Source: Tridacna crocea (Eukaryota; Mollusca; Bivalvia; Cardiida; Cardiidae). Taken from it: DNA of 64,000 bases. The stretch lies in NCBI GenBank assembly GCA_943736015.1, contig OX031058.1, forward strand, positions 21,167,001 through 21,231,000. Direction: 5' to 3'. The position numbers were made by a program, and so were the translations under genes. The notes beneath the pieces are model-generated. The model saw nothing but the letters and a program-made list of their open reading frames with translations. It was not told the origin of the DNA and ran no database searches. Each line of letters starts with the position of its first letter. Position 1 is the stretch's first letter. Positions 63,186 to 64,000 of this stretch are shown here, piece after piece.

Positions 63186-63480
63186 GCTGAAAGGAATACC
63201 TGCTTCCCCTATAATTATGAAGTCAGTCGACCCTAAAAAGACACTGCTATCGTCTGAGAGTAATAGCAGTGTTGCTATTTTGAAATAATCTTAGATAAAC
63301 AGTGAGTGGCTGAGATAAACAGTGAGTGGCTGATAAAGGTGTACTGACCAAATTAGTGGTGATACATGTACCACCTAATTAAATTGTATCCTTTTAAGCT
63401 TACCTGTTTTTGAAGAGGACTCAAAGGTTTTGCCTTGTTGATATCTGCCTTGTCATATGAAAACTGGTATGAATTCTGAT
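63186..63480. other. No gene recognised; short tandem duplication
   Basis: GATAAACAGTGAGTGGCTGA is repeated head to tail at about 63295-63335. Nothing else noted. Confidence 0.5.
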
Positions 63481-63484
63481 ATGG

Positions 63485-63935
63485 TCTACAGCATGCAAAA
63501 AGGGCACTTGGACATTTATGTAAAGTGTTCTCTCTGATCAGCCTGTGCAGTATGCGCAGGCTAATTAACCCATTACCACACCCTACTTTTGACGACCTTG
63601 AAAAAGAAGCCTTTAGAAAACATTGTTGGAAAAGGAGAAAATGCTGATAACCAGCATTTTCTCCTTTTCCAACAATCTTTTCTATCCTTCACAAAACAAA
63701 TTTCAAATTTTCTGTCACATTCATTTTGTCGCCTGACAAGCCTAAAATATTGTCAATTGGTAATGAGTTAATGCAAAACAACATTTTTCATTTTATGTAA
63801 TTTTCTGTTGTATGCAAGTTTGCTAAAGGACAAAATCTAATGTGGATGTAAAGTGTTGTCTTGGATTAGCCTGGGCTGGCTGATCCAAGACAACAGTTGA
63901 CGCAAATGTCTGAATGCCCCTTTTCTCATGTTAAA
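63485..63935. repeat. Family D MITE split by a family A insertion
   Basis: The left part (GCATGCAAAAAGGGCACTTG to GCGCAGGCTAA) and right part (from about 63780, with TTGGATTAGCCTGGGCTGGC to CCCCTTTTCTCATGTT) together make one family D copy. The family A copy at 63565-63771 sits between them. Confidence 0.82.
63565..63771. repeat. Family A MITE inside family D, paired stem change
   Basis: TTAACCCATTACCACACCCT to TTGGTAATGAGTTAA. The stem is ATTGTTGGAAAAGG opposite CCTTTTCCAACAAT: the normal GTGGG/CCCAC pair changed to GTTGG/CCAAC on both sides. The Q arm is shortened. Confidence 0.9.
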
Positions 63936-63987
63936 AACCATATCCCTGTCATTATTGAAGATATTTACCTCAAACTCCAGTAAGGTT

Positions 63988-64000
63988 TTAACCCTTTACC
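63988..64000. repeat. Family A or B MITE, left tip at window edge
   Basis: TTAACCCTTTACC and then the window ends. Confidence 0.6.

Noticed and set aside
3298-63771. Many small frames containing ENIVGKGENAG and KAFADD, looking like a conserved protein family
   Set aside because: They are the family A MITE core and Q arm read in one frame. They appear on both strands with stops and frameshifts, and the DNA palindrome explains the conservation.

Overview
This is a window of animal nuclear DNA, not microbial. The genes have GT/AG introns, coding sequence covers only about 2 kb of 64 kb, and almost everything else is short non-autonomous transposable elements, tRNA-derived SINEs and simple repeats. 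The gene families and the dense palindromic MITEs fit a bivalve mollusc. The palindromes with GATTAGCCTGCGCAG and AGATCAGACTGCAC motifs recall dreissenid mussels, but that assignment is from memory and tentative.

Three genes can be supported. (1) At 971-4528 on the + strand are the last two coding exons of a Rho/Cdc42-like small GTPase. It ends in a CVLL prenylation box and its switch II catalytic motif is destroyed; the upstream exons lie outside the window. (2) At 34588-44963 on the - strand is a complete nine-exon gene for a 370-residue phytanoyl-CoA dioxygenase (PhyH) family Fe(II)/2-oxoglutarate oxygenase, of the type often labelled L-proline trans-4-hydroxylase-like. All nine exons join in phase and the iron and 2-oxoglutarate ligands are present. 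Decayed copies of its last exon lie just downstream. (3) At 56248-60773 on the + strand are the first visible exons of an unrecognised helical protein that continues past the right edge.

The interval from about 5 kb to 33.5 kb appears gene-free. It is packed with several palindromic element families. Families A (about 230 bp, the commonest), B and C all end in TTAA. D, E, F, G and H are symmetrical MITEs; G has 9-bp target duplications. I is built from alternating short palindromes. Neighbouring family A copies sometimes share one TTAA. Also present are a 30-bp minisatellite followed by a GAGT array (15.5-16.35 kb), a 55-bp minisatellite (31.4-31.9 kb), GA-rich tracts (34.8-35.2 and 47.2-47.4 kb), and a 1.6-kb foldback element with 527-bp arms (45322-46953) that split a family A copy upstream of the PhyH gene.

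The three genes are not evidently functionally linked. I found no convincing new multi-gene system. The most unusual signals are the structure and paired sequence changes of the palindromic elements, the altered Rho GTPase, and the repeated duplication of the PhyH terminal exon.
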